This document shows positions 33,807 through 44,458 of a stretch of 64,000 nucleotides of DNA, piece by piece; within the stretch, counting starts at the first letter, position 1; each line of letters opens with the position of its first letter. Origin of the DNA: Silene conica (taxonomy: Eukaryota > Streptophyta > Magnoliopsida > Caryophyllales > Caryophyllaceae). The notes beneath the pieces were generated by a model. That model ran no database searches and was not told where the DNA came from. It worked only from the letters and a program-made list of their open reading frames with translations. The position numbers were made by a program, and so were the translations under genes. Location: the NCBI GenBank assembly GCA_029255685.2, contig CM055316.2:68339237-68403236 (forward strand), written 5' to 3'.

Positions 33807-34572
33807 ATGCCTAGGGGTGATTCTAATTCTTTGTTGTCGACTTTCGAACCGGAGAGGCTTTTTCGAGCCTTAAGGAGGAGGACTATTGCGAGAGTGAGAA
33901 TAGCTTCCCACGCATCTACTAGCCACAACAACCCATCTACATCTCCCGAACCACAAAGCCCAAATCAAAGCATTCCTAGCCCAACCTCCGAAAACTTCGA
34001 CAACCCATTCTACCAATCACCACCACCCTCATCTCACATTCCAAATCACCCACAAATTCCCATAATGGCCGCCCTTAGAGATCACAATCGGCCAACCATA
34101 ATGATAGCACAAACCCAATCAATTTTGGCACTCTTGTGCCCCAAAATTTCGAGATTCACCCTTCACAAATGAGCTCTATTGAGAAGAATGCTTTTAGTGG
34201 AGCTTCTCATGAAGATGCTCATGGACATTTGAGGAAGTTCAAGGGTAAAGTAGCAATGATCAAGAAAACGGGGGTGCCGGAAGAAACCTTAAGGCTAATG
34301 CTCTTCCCCTACTCCTTGACGGATAAGGCGGATAAGTGGTTGAACATCCACCCCCCTAATACCTTCACTACTTGGGACGACTTAGCCACCGCTTTTCTCG
34401 CTAAGTACTACCCATCTTTGAAGATCGCAATGCTCCGTAATGAAATCACCCAATTTCAACAGGATGAGGGTGAAAGCTTAGGAGAGGTTTGGGATAGATA
34501 CCAAGATTTGCTTGCTAGGTGTCCTCACCACGGGATACCCACGTGGTATATATACAACTCAAACCTTCTTAC
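33807..34572 (+). pseudogene. Element A gag, N-terminal part, interrupted by element B
   Basis: Starts MPRGDSNSLLSTFEPERLF, an Athila-type gag start, and reads through a Pro/Ser-rich linker. A frameshift near 34130 moves the frame to the retrotransposon gag domain (FSGASHEDAHGHLRKFKGK, LFPYSLTDKADKWLN, WDDLATAFLAKYYPSLK, WDRYQDLLARCPHHGIPTW). Element B sequence begins at about 34573. The gag resumes at 41121. Confidence 0.8.
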
Positions 34573-36563
34573 CAAACCTTTGCTTGCCCTCAAGCAAGAA
34601 GTAGACTCGATCTTAACTAATGGAACGATTTCAATCTCAGAGCGAAATTTACATGTAAGCCTAAACCAATGCCAAGTATAAAATGAGAAAGTATATAAAT
34701 CATGCAAACGAGTTATGGTGTCGTCAAACTTGCAACACTAGAGACTATAGAGACTTTATACCATGGACTCTCGCGGTACGCTCGAGACACTTATGAAGCA
34801 AAGGGTGAGAATATGTAAAAGATAGAAAGAAGTAATTTTGTAGAGACACTCACCTAACTACGACCCATGAAAACATGCCTGCAATTTAACATGAACAAGA
34901 ATTCTACAACTTTGTATAACAATCTCATTAAGTGGCCCAGATACATGCAATTGAGGTAATGAAAGATATGTGAGGTAAAAGGTAAAAAGTAGTTAAGATG
35001 TTTTTGGATATGTGGGGTTAGTAGCCAAGCTAGTAAAAACCGGTTCCCAACAACATATTTCACAACTTTTTGGCATTAAGGAAGTGCTCTTTTGTAGCAC
35101 AACTCTCACATTAAATATAAGAAAGGACTCCCAAATATTTTGAATGAAGTACGGGAGTGATAACACATAAAAGAAAGGGAATTTGGAACGATTTTTTTAT
35201 TCTGATGCTACCAGGTGGTCGGCCGACCCATGAAGGAGGTCGGTCGACTTCTTTCCTGTACGTTTTGATTTTTTCGTTTTTCTTTTCTTTTTCTTTTCTT
35301 TTTCTGTTCTTTTTCTTTTCTTTCTTCTTTCTCTTTTTTCTCAAGATAGCATACAAACCAAGATGCCTCAAGATAGACCAAAGACCACAAATACTAGCTT
35401 GGAAGGGTAGGCTACGTATGGGATGTAGTTTTGGGGGAATAAAAAGGCAATTTTGGCTATGTGAAGCTTATGGGTAAATATGAGAAAAGGGATCCCAAAT
35501 GCACGTATCAAGACTCACAAAACGAGATAGTAAAACAAGTATATAGCAATTCAAGTTCATGTTTATGCATATTGATGTAACATGTTCCAAGGGGAGTACT
35601 ACTCACATCCTAGACAATTGGTTTAAAAATGAAACCAGAAAATAAGCTCTAAAACTTAGAATGTATAGTAGGTTGCCAAGGTATAAGTCAAGTCTCAAGA
35701 TATACAAATAGTTTGACAAAAACTCATAGATATGCAAAAGACTCTCATACTAAAACAAGTTGACAAGGCAAGGTAAAGGCATAAACATGTAAGATAGCAA
35801 AATCATCCTTGAAATACTCTCGTTCCGACTCGACCTATATGCTAAAATAAACGTGCATTTTTTGGAATTTTTGAATTTTTTTTTTTTTTTTTTTTTTTTT
35901 TTGTATATGTAAGGAAAATAAGAAAAGAACGATGCAATACAGAAATGCAGTAAACGTGTGACAAAATGCAATGGAATAATGCATGTGACTAAACCATTCC
36001 CCAAACCAACCCGCACAATGTCCCCATTGTGCATTAGCCTAAGTAAAGGTTTCAGAAAATTAAAAGAAAGATGCAAGGAAAATAAAAACCAAGGAAAACT
36101 GGAAAGAACTCACTGGGTTGTTAAGCGTATGAGAAAAACCTCCCCAAACCAGCGTAAGCTGGGAGGTTTTGGTGGCTAGCAGTGCCACTCAAGTACCCGA
36201 GATGATTGCACGATTCCCGAGAAAGAAACGAACAGGCTGTGACAGACGGGTAGGTCGACCGACCCGTATTTTAGGTCGACCGACCTTCCTGCAGACTGCA
36301 GGAACTCCAGCATTACAGGGACTAGGTCGACCGACCCATATTTCCGGTCGGTCGACCCCTCTGCTGTACAGCGGTCCTCGTTTCTTCTTTAATCCTGAAA
36401 AAGCAATAAATATGCGCCCAACAAATGCGCGAGATGCCAGAAACAAGTCTAAAGTCTTAACTACACAAGCATAATGGAAAAAGTTCTAAAACTACGAGCA
36501 AACCAAATTAAAAAGTCTCAAACAACAAAAGTAAATTGTCTTAAAAACTGAAATTTGAAACAA
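34573..36563 (-). other. Element B 3' non-coding region
   Basis: No gene. It shares short conserved blocks with element C: GACTCTCGCGGTAYGCTCG, CATGCCTGCAAT with flanking splice-like signals, GTTCCGACTCGACCTATA, and the hairpin GCACAATGTCCCCATTGTGC (36015-36034). It carries GGTCGRYCGACC pairs at 35217/35238, 36253/36274 and 36325/36346. Confidence 0.7.
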
Positions 36564-36799
36564 CTATCCGCTAAAGATGCGGAATATCTCCGACCACGGC
36601 TTTTGATGACATGCCGTAGTCTCCACAGTGTTTGCTTGAGTAGCAAAACACATCTTCTTTCCGCCGCAAAGCATATGCGATGAACTCTCCCCTGAACCCT
36701 GTCTCCTCTTTTTCTTGTCCTCCCGATCTACAACATCTGGGTCTTCATCTTCTTTATAGCTCAAGAATCTCATTCCCCCTCTCTGCACTGTGACTTTCT

Positions 36800-37912
36800 T
36801 TATTTTGGGTTTCCCCCCAAACCAATTCCTGCATTAGTCACAATAGAAGTATCCTCCATATTGCTCCCAATCCGGGGCGGAGGTGTAAAAACAGCTACAG
36901 GAGTAGGCAATAAAGTAGGAGAAGTAGTGATGACCTTATACTTCTTTTCCGAAGCAATAGCATTACAAGTGATGGGGGTCATATCATCCTTTTTCCTATA
37001 AGATAGGCCATAAATGATGGAATGTTTTCCTACTTTGAAGGTTAAAGTCCCAGTGCCTACATCTATGATGGCTCCCGCGGTGTGAAGGAAAGGTCTTCCT
37101 AGTATTATAGGTATATGGGCATCCTCTGGGATGTCCAAAACTACGAAGTCAACTGGGAAGAAAAACCTGTCTATACGCACAGGGATGTTTTCCAACACCC
37201 CTATCGGTTCCATAGATGTACGGTCTGCCATCTGGACAGTCATGCTGGTCACGGCAAAGTTGGTCATCTCAAGTTTTAAGGCTACACTAAGGGGCATGAC
37301 ACTGATACTAGCTCCTAGGTCGCATAATGCCTTTTTTACAGGGAACGTTCCTATATTGTAGGGGACAGAAAAACTGCCAGGATCCTCCAGCTTATGAGGG
37401 GCAATGACATGTGATATGAAGCTGGAGGACTCCTCAGTTAGGGCAACTGACTCAACTTTATCTAAAGACCTCTTTCTTGACAAAAGTTGTCTCATAAATT
37501 TAAGATAAGCAGGAACCTACTGAACTAATTCTAAAAACGGAACTTGAACATTTAATGAACGAATTACGTCTTTAAATTTGTCAAAAGATACCTGATCCTT
37601 TGAAGGTATGAGTCTTTCCGGGAAAGGAGGGGCTGAAGAGTCGGTATTTGCAGCCCTTTTCAGAAACCTAGGGGTCTTATCACCCTGAAAAAGGAAGTCC
37701 CTCAAGTTGTTCGGAAGTTCGGGAAGAAAAGGAGCCTCTTTCTCCGCATCGGTGGTCGGTCGACCCTCTTCCTCGGTCGATCGACCAGTTTCCTGTACAG
37801 CGGATTTTTCTGGAATTTGCTCAGAGGTCGGTCGACCTGGCTCCTGGGTCGGTCGACCTTCCTCGCTGTCAGTCAGCTTCGGCTGTTTTTCTTTCTCTTT
37901 TTCACCTCCCAC
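36800..37912 (-). pseudogene. Element B retropepsin-like protease region
   Basis: The minus-strand frame has one internal stop at about 37517-37519 separating a linker (37517-37912) from the protease (36800-37495). The linker contains repeated GRPT/GRST tetrapeptides from the GGTCGRYCGACC boxes. The protease has the Athila-type active site CDLGASISVMP and the flap/strand pattern FFFPVDFVVLD, IPIILGRPFLHTAGA. The catalytic Asp is present here, unlike in element C. After GGNPK the frame stops in a G-run (about 36816-36821). A 1-nt shift there would continue into a Lys/Asp-rich tail (36564-36788; YKEDEDPDVVDREDKKKRR). Confidence 0.8.
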
Positions 37913-37941
37913 TTTAGCTCCACTTCGTAGGGATATGATAT

Positions 37942-39450
37942 TTAGAGTCTCTTTTTCTGGTCCGTCTTGGTCGGAAGTTGACCCGGAGCCCTAGTATCGT
38001 TCTTGCCCGCGATTTGAGCAATCTGAGATTCTAACATCTTCATCCCTGCTTCCCTAGCCTGAGACTCCTTCTGAACCAACCCAATGAGATTTTGGATAAG
38101 AGTGTCTGTGTTGGGTGGTGGGTTTGAAGGTGGTTGAGGGTTGAAGGGTGGTTTTTGGAAACCTTGCTTATGTGGGGGAATGTATGTGGAGTTTTGCTGA
38201 GGTTGCATGTGTTGTGGGTTGAGAACATTCTGGCTTGTCCACCTCATGTTGGGATGGACATTATTATTATTTGGGTCATAAAAATTGTTCCCGTGATAGT
38301 GCTGGAAGGCGGCACATGTCTCATTGGATGAGGTACAAAATTTTGACACGTGCCCTTCTCCACCACACCTTTCACAAGCAAAGGGTCCGTCTTGAACGAC
38401 ATTCACCTGATACATACCTCCCTTGCTCCCACTTCCTATGTCGAATTTCCCTCCAGCTTCTAGCTTCTCTAACTTGGCCACCAAGGCCTCAATAACAGCT
38501 ACGTTACACTCAGCCTTCCTTTGGTTACCGCGGGAAGTTCCATGTTCGGCGCGGTGCACAGCAACATCCTCTATTAATTTGAGACCCTTAGTCTCTCCGG
38601 AATTGTCCTGGAATCTCCCATTGGCTGCAACATCTAAATAGGCCCTGTTGTCATCATAGAGGCCATTGTAGAACTGGTTACAAAGAAACCATTGTTCGAA
38701 TCCATGGTGTGGTATGGATCGAACAAGTCTCTTGAACCCGTCCCATGCCTCACCGAAATCCTCATTAGGTCCTTGCTTGAAATTTGTAATCTGCGCCCTC
38801 AAAGCATTAGTCTTGGATGCAGAGTAGTATTTTCTGTAGAATGCTAAGGCTAAGGTATTCCAATCCGTGATTCCCGCAGCAGTGCGGTCCAGGTCTCTGT
38901 ACCATTCCCTTGCAGAGTCCCTAAGAGAGAAGATAAACATGGTCTGCTTAATCTGGTCCTGTGTCACTCATTCGGGGGGTGCAATAGAGCATATGTAATC
39001 TGTGAAGATTTCAATATGCTTTGCAGCATCCTCATTGGCCGAGCCTCCAAATTGGTTTCTCTCAACCATAGTAATATAGGCAGGCTTGGCCTCGAATGGC
39101 TTCCCAGTACCTGCAGGTAAAGTGAACCCTTTGTATAGGTCCTTCACCTGAGGCATGGAGTGACTGGCAATAGTAGCTTCCTCTGTCATGTTTTCTTCTT
39201 CTTTCGGAAAAACTTGCAAGTAGGTAAAAGGTGGTGTTTTTGGTGAAGGTGGATTGTTGGGTGAATTTGGTTGCGAAGATGGTGTTTTTGGTGAAGTTGG
39301 TAATGGTGGTTGTTCAAAGATGTCCTCTTGGAATAAGGAAGATGGTGAACCTCCTTCCTTACTCGCTAGAAGTTGCTTCGTCCTTTCTCTTAGAGTCCTC
39401 TCAAGCTCGTGGTCAAGTGGTAGGAGTTCTCCTTGAACTGACCTGCGCAT
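37942..39450 (-). pseudogene. Element B gag
   Basis: Starts MRRSVQGELLPLDHELERT (ATG at 39450) soon after the LTR/PBS. It contains a Pro-rich linker, the gag domain (IEIFTDYICSI, MFIFSLRDSAREWYRDLD, ALAFYRKYYSASKTNALR, GFEQWFLCNQFYNGL) and one CCHC zinc knuckle (CERCGGEGHVSKFC) that binds genomic RNA in the particle. One in-frame TGA (38968-38970) interrupts the gag domain. Downstream the frame ends at 37942 before the protease ORF. Confidence 0.85.
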
Positions 39451-39552
39451 AAGACGGAAACTACAAGAAAAAAAGTGAGAAGGTTTAAGGAACAAAAGTT
39501 CCTTAAACAAAAGAAACAAAAACAATAAACAATAAACACTGGCGTCACCTCC

Positions 39553-39570
39553 CCGGCAACGGCGCCAATA
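39553..39570 (-). promoter_or_regulatory. Primer-binding site of element B
   Basis: On the minus strand this reads TTGGCGCCGTTGCCGGGG, two to three nucleotides inside the LTR end, and is the same tRNA-primer type as in element A. Confidence 0.8.
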
Positions 39571-39572
39571 TT

Positions 39573-41120
39573 TGATGCCCGTCGTTGAGGGTACCAAAGA
39601 TAAAATTTATAATTCCTAACCTTTAACTATAGATAGTGAAAGTCAGGGTCGAACCACAAGGAGGTGGGAAATGTTTATTGTTTGATGTTAATGTTTTAAG
39701 GTAACAATTTTAGGGGGTTGATTGATTGTTTACTAAGTCTAAGGCAAAGAATAAAATAAACAAGTAATTAAAACTGAGAATAAAACTATATTAAAAGGGA
39801 TGCTAGGATGTTTGGGTAATAAATAGCTAAGGTAATATAAATCCTAAGTCAACATGTATTGCAGTCGCGTAAGGGGTGTAACATATCCTTTCGGTCTATG
39901 GTACCTAATAGCTCCTTTCGGCCTATGCTATTAGTTCCTAGGTCTCACAATTATTGGGTGTCAACAATAAGGGTGATTCCTAAATTGTAGGTCACATGCC
40001 TTTCAGTCTTGAGTAACCTAGCCGTCTTAAGGTGTAAACCAATGCCCTTCCCATATCTCTCAATCTTGGGTAGGTCATTACTAACATCCTACAAGTCTCC
40101 TTTCAGTCTCATTGTAGGGTATCATAGTCAACAAAGAAAGACGAAACAGAATACAGACGCGAGTGGGTCGACCGACCGGCTAGTCCAGTCGGCCGACCAC
40201 CGCCTTGGTCGACCGACCCATTATTTGAGTCGGCCGACCACGGCTCTGCTACAGGTCGGTCTCGGAATTCTATTACCTATGCATATTCATCCCCTACATC
40301 CTAACATATGTATTTAGCTACGCATGGTAATTGAAACAATAATAAAAACAGAAGTAAACATAGAAATCATGGTGAACATCAATCTAAGCATGCAAGAATT
40401 AATAAAGCTTGGGATTCTAACTTAAACCGGATACAAACAATTATAAGAACAATATTAAAACTGAAATTAAGATGAGAATTACCGGAATTCGGAATTAAGG
40501 CAGAAAGGAACAAACTTTATTGAATGCTTGAGAATTATTGAAAGATTACAACTTAAAGAGAAAACTAAAATTAGGAACTTGATGATAGAAGATTTCTAGA
40601 TTTGGAACTTAATGATAAAAACTAGATGAAAACTGAATGCTTAACCCTAATCAAAAGATTAGTTTATATAGGGTAGAAAATAGGAGTTTCCTAAGGATTG
40701 AAACACTGAAACGGACTTTCCGAAAAACTTCTGGGCTTCGCTGGGGTCGGTCGACCTGATATGTGGGTCGGTCGACCTCTTTACGGGCTTCAGGAATTCT
40801 GGGCTTCAAAGAACTGGTCGGCCGACCCATATAATAGGTCGGTCGACCCGTTACTGCATAAGATTGCTTTGATTCGTCTCGGGTTTGACTTTTGATACTT
40901 GATAAATGATTCCTGTTGACTTTCCTTCGTTCCTTAATTGTGCAAAAATCTTGAGGGCATAAATTTGGTGTAAAATCGTCCTTTTTCCGCACAAATCTGC
41001 AAAAGTGCATAAAAATACGAAAGTGCACAATTGTTGGGAAATAAGGGCTAAAACATAGTAAATGAGCGACCAAATGCGTGTAAAAATAGATGTAAAACAT
41101 CATAAAATAGACACGCATCA
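39573..41120 (-). mobile_element. 5' LTR of element B
   Basis: On the minus strand it starts TGATGCGTGTCTATTTTATG and ends GACGGGCATCA, about 1.55 kb. It is followed on the right by ATTTG, the likely target-site pentamer (also at 34509-34513 on the left). It contains GGTCGRYCGACC pairs at 40166/40187, 40207/40228, 40745/40766 and 40816/40837. The end region shares the GGGTCGAACCACAAGGAG block with element C's LTR. Confidence 0.85.
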
Positions 41121-41795
41121 ATTTGCTTGCTAGGTGTCCTCACCACGGGATACCCACGTGGTATACAACTCAAACCTTCTTTCAAACTCTTCTCCCACGC
41201 ACCAAAGAGATGGTGAATGCGTCCGCGGGGGTAGTTTTGACCACCTCCCAAATGAAGATGGAACCGAACTTATCAAGAAAATCGTGGATTCCGAGGAGAA
41301 CTATGGTACTCGGGGAAATGTCTTGAGAAAGAGTAGCAAGTACCCTAGTGAGCACCTTTCCAACACAAAGGCAAATGAGGAAACCAATGCCAAGTTAGAT
41401 ATGTTGACCAAGAAGTTGGAGGAATTGACTAAGAGGGCTACAAGCAAAGAGACCAAGAGCAACATCCCGGGAATGTACCAAGTGCATAATGTTGTTGCTT
41501 CATGCGACTTGTGGGGTGGGAGTGGGCATACGTTCGAAGTATGTGCCAATAATTCTATTGAGGGAAGTGGGAGTGAAGAGGAGTTGTATGTTTTCCAAGC
41601 ATTCAACAACTCTAGGAGTCAAAACACTTTCAACCCGAACTCCAATTACTACCATCAATGCATTCGTGGAAGCCCTTACATGAGTTACAAGAGTACTAAT
41701 GTGTTGAACCCACACCAAATTCAACAACCACAAGTTCAAAATCCACCCGGTTTCCAACCAAGGGGTGGAAATTTCAATCCGAGAAACAATTACAA
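41121..41795 (+). pseudogene. Element A gag, continuation, cut by element C
   Basis: Continues element A gag: DLLARCPHHGIPTW is repeated from the left side, then comes a coiled linker (LDMLTKKLEELTKRATSKE) and a degenerate CCHC knuckle (CDLWGGSGHTFEVC, second Cys replaced by Trp). An Asn/Gln-rich tail follows. Its start overlaps a 66-bp duplication of 34508-34572. The reading frame differs from the left part. It ends where element C begins at 41796. Confidence 0.75.
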
Positions 41796-44458
41796 TGACA
41801 CCCGTCGTTGAGGGGTGTCAAAGATAAGATTTATAAAACCTCAGCTTAAACTATATAGGATAAGTCAAGGGTCGAACCACAAGGAGACAAGGTTAATTAT
41901 GTTGTGAATTTAAAGTCTATTACAAGTAACCAAAAAGGGGGTTAATTTGAGATTTGAACTAACAACTAAAAGAGCAAAATAAACAAGAGAATTAAAATAA
42001 AGTAAAAAGGAGATTAGGAACTTTGGTTCCCCATGGTCAAAACAAGTCAATGAAAGGTAAAATAACCAAATAACACAATCCCAAGGAACAAAGAATAAAC
42101 CTTTAGGTCAATATTCTACCCAATCCTTACAGTCTTAGGGTTCCTACAAAAGCACTAAACTTTCGTTCATGGGGCAGTCCCAAAGTTGTTGTTAAACTAA
42201 TCCTAATAATCTTTCAATCTTAAGGATTAGTTCACCAACAACAATGGGGGATTGTTAATTCAATCATTGAACTATCAAAATCAAAGCTTTACCATGGTTC
42301 CCCTAATTCCAAATCACAAGAATTAGCTATGCATACTTTTAATTATGAAACTAACAATAACAAGAACTAAGAACATCAAAGGAATCAACATAATTAAAGA
42401 TGACAACAAAAGGGAAAACATGAATTAAGAAACAACAATAAGATGAACAACATGATTAAATTAAAAGGAAAGATTAATTGTATCAAACTTACAAACTTAA
42501 TTGGAATTCAAGAACAAAGATTGAAACTTGGAAAATATTCTCTCTAAACTATGGAGTTTTTGACTAACATGGAGTGCTTGACCTAATTTTCGTGCTTAGG
42601 TCTCCTTAAATAAGTTCTAATTACAAGATTAATGTAATAAGCCGAAAATATATATATACTTTATTAATATTGTAACGTATAATAATATACGACGAACATG
42701 TAGTATACCTTCTACCAATAAGTCTTATTTCAGACGAGAAATAGTTAGTCTTAAATAAGACATTTCGTACTTTATACTCCATGTACTCCATTTACGAATT
42801 TATACAATTTAATATTTACCCTTATTATAAATGTAATTGTTCAAGAGTACGTATTATGGTATAAAAGTAATTGGGTAAGATAAGTATGAAAAAAACTTAA
42901 AAGTTAAGAAACCAAAATTCTACTTGTCTACCTATAACTTACCACGTGACAAAGGTAATAAAAATAAATAAAACAAACCGACATACTACACTATATAAGC
43001 CCTCTACCCCCCAAACTTTACATGTACAATAAAGATAAAAGAAAAAAAGAGAAGACAAAGTTTTACGAACTCAGTAATCAACCATTTTATTTACCTACCT
43101 AATTAATAATAAGGTATGATTTCAGGACCCTTCATCGATAAAAGTAATTATTTACCTTTAAATATAGTGAAATAAGGGCTTAGAAATAAGCGGTTATTAT
43201 CAATTCTATTGTTAATTTTCATCATAGGTTTGTTATACCGTCTCATGTTATATTTTCGTTCGATATAATATAATATTAATCACGTCTTTCTTTTTATAAT
43301 CATGATATATACATTACGTAAAGATAAGGATTTGAATGTGTGATTACATATTTTTCCTTATAATGTATAATTGGCCAATTATAGCATTCGGGATACGATT
43401 ACAGAAAGAGATGACATTACAAATTTTAACCTATGTACATGGAAGGGGGCACGGCCTCATAAGAACTAAGGTTCTGGTTATTACTGACAAAAATGTCAGG
43501 GGTTTACACAGGTCTTAGATCTGGGATCCTGTGTACATAGATGGGGGCATAGCCCAGGGGAGTTTCTACTCCGTAATGTGTCTCATTTCAGTAATGGTAA
43601 ACCGGAATTCAATATTTTGCATGTTATGATAAAATGACAGGGTATCCCAATTGACAATGGACTGATACGGGTAATAATTAAATAAGAATTATTTAATTAG
43701 GACCATTGAAGGTAACTGAGATCATATTCAGTCAGTGTTGACTGATTTTGTTTATTCAAATTATTTCAGGTTTCTGTGCCGGGGAACCGAGAGAGTGAGT
43801 TCATTATAAATTTAAAACTCAGGATATGATTAGTATGTAATATAAGAGTTGCTGAGTAGATCTTGTAGCCTTGTATTTCCAGTACAGGAAATACGGCGGT
43901 GACGCCTTGTAATAAATTGATTTTCAAGTTATATTTCTTTTATATATAAATAAAACGTACTCGTTATTTCATCCAATTTGATTTCATTTTAATATATTAA
44001 TTTAATTTTTTATTGAGGGCGTTACAATTAAACAAGTAAAACACGAAATAAAAGACGCGGACGCAGTCGCTGGGTCGGTCGACCTCTTTTCCGGGTCGGT
44101 CGACCTCTTTTCCGGGTCGGTCGACCTTTTCTGTTGATATCGGGCTTTCCGTATTCTGGGCTTTGGTCGGTCGATCTCTTTAGTGGGTCGGTCGACCCTT
44201 TCCTGTACGTATCAGCTTAAATTTGGCCCGTAAACAACACTTGGATGTGCATCCGGATCCTTGCTCCGCATTGTTACTCAAAATAGCTTCTAGAGGACGA
44301 TTAAAGTTCAGTTTTGCCCACTTCCGCGTATTCCTACATTTAGAACATAGAAATGCCAAAGTAAACCGTTTCGGGAGAAATAGCAAATAAAAGTCACGAA
44401 AATATAAGAAAATACGTGCCAAAAGCATAAATAAAATGCATAAAATAGGCACGTATCA
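41796..44458 (-). mobile_element. 3' LTR of element C, split by a solo LTR of element D
   Basis: The left part is 41796-42632 and the right part 44032-44458 (second copy 54460-54907). On the minus strand it begins TGATACGTGCCTATTTTATG and ends GACGGGTGTCA, about 1.26 kb without the insertion. It contains three tandem GGTCGGTCGACC boxes at 21-bp spacing (44073, 44094, 44115). Confidence 0.8.
42633..44026 (+). mobile_element. Solo LTR of element D
   Basis: Starts TGTAATAAGCCG, ends GGGCGTTACA, 1394 bp. It is flanked by ATTAA on both sides (42628-42632, 44027-44031), the 5-bp target duplication. It matches 52099-54454 closely apart from the MITE there. It is directly followed by element C sequence, with no PBS or internal D sequence. 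Confidence 0.88.

Larger units (their letters stand above)
34573..41120 (-). mobile_element. Element B: Athila-related gag-protease retrotransposon, no pol, 3' LTR deleted
   Basis: Read on the minus strand: 5' LTR 41120-39573, PBS, gag, protease, then a 2-kb 3' non-coding region ending in the PPT-adjacent motif CTTGCTTGAGGGCAAGC. There is no reverse transcriptase, RNase H, integrase or env-position ORF between the protease (end 36800) and the 3' region, so the element is non-autonomous by structure. Its 3' LTR is also absent: at 34572 the sequence passes directly from element A gag to the B interior. The 3' region is collinear with that of element C (54908-56620), so B and C are related. Confidence 0.8.

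Noticed and set aside
35157-35477. ORF with a hydrophobic Phe/Leu run, possible membrane protein
   Set aside because: The hydrophobic stretch is a TTTCTTTT low-complexity tract in retrotransposon non-coding DNA; the opposite strand is open for the same reason.
43336-43518. 60-codon ORF present twice (also 53764-53946)
   Set aside because: It lies in both LTRs of element D and has no recognisable domain; duplication is due to the LTRs.
44073-44126. 21-bp spaced boxes as an ordinary microsatellite or minisatellite
   Set aside because: Rejected as a full explanation: the spacer between boxes differs from pair to pair while box and spacing are kept, and pairs are dispersed over 28 kb and two elements.
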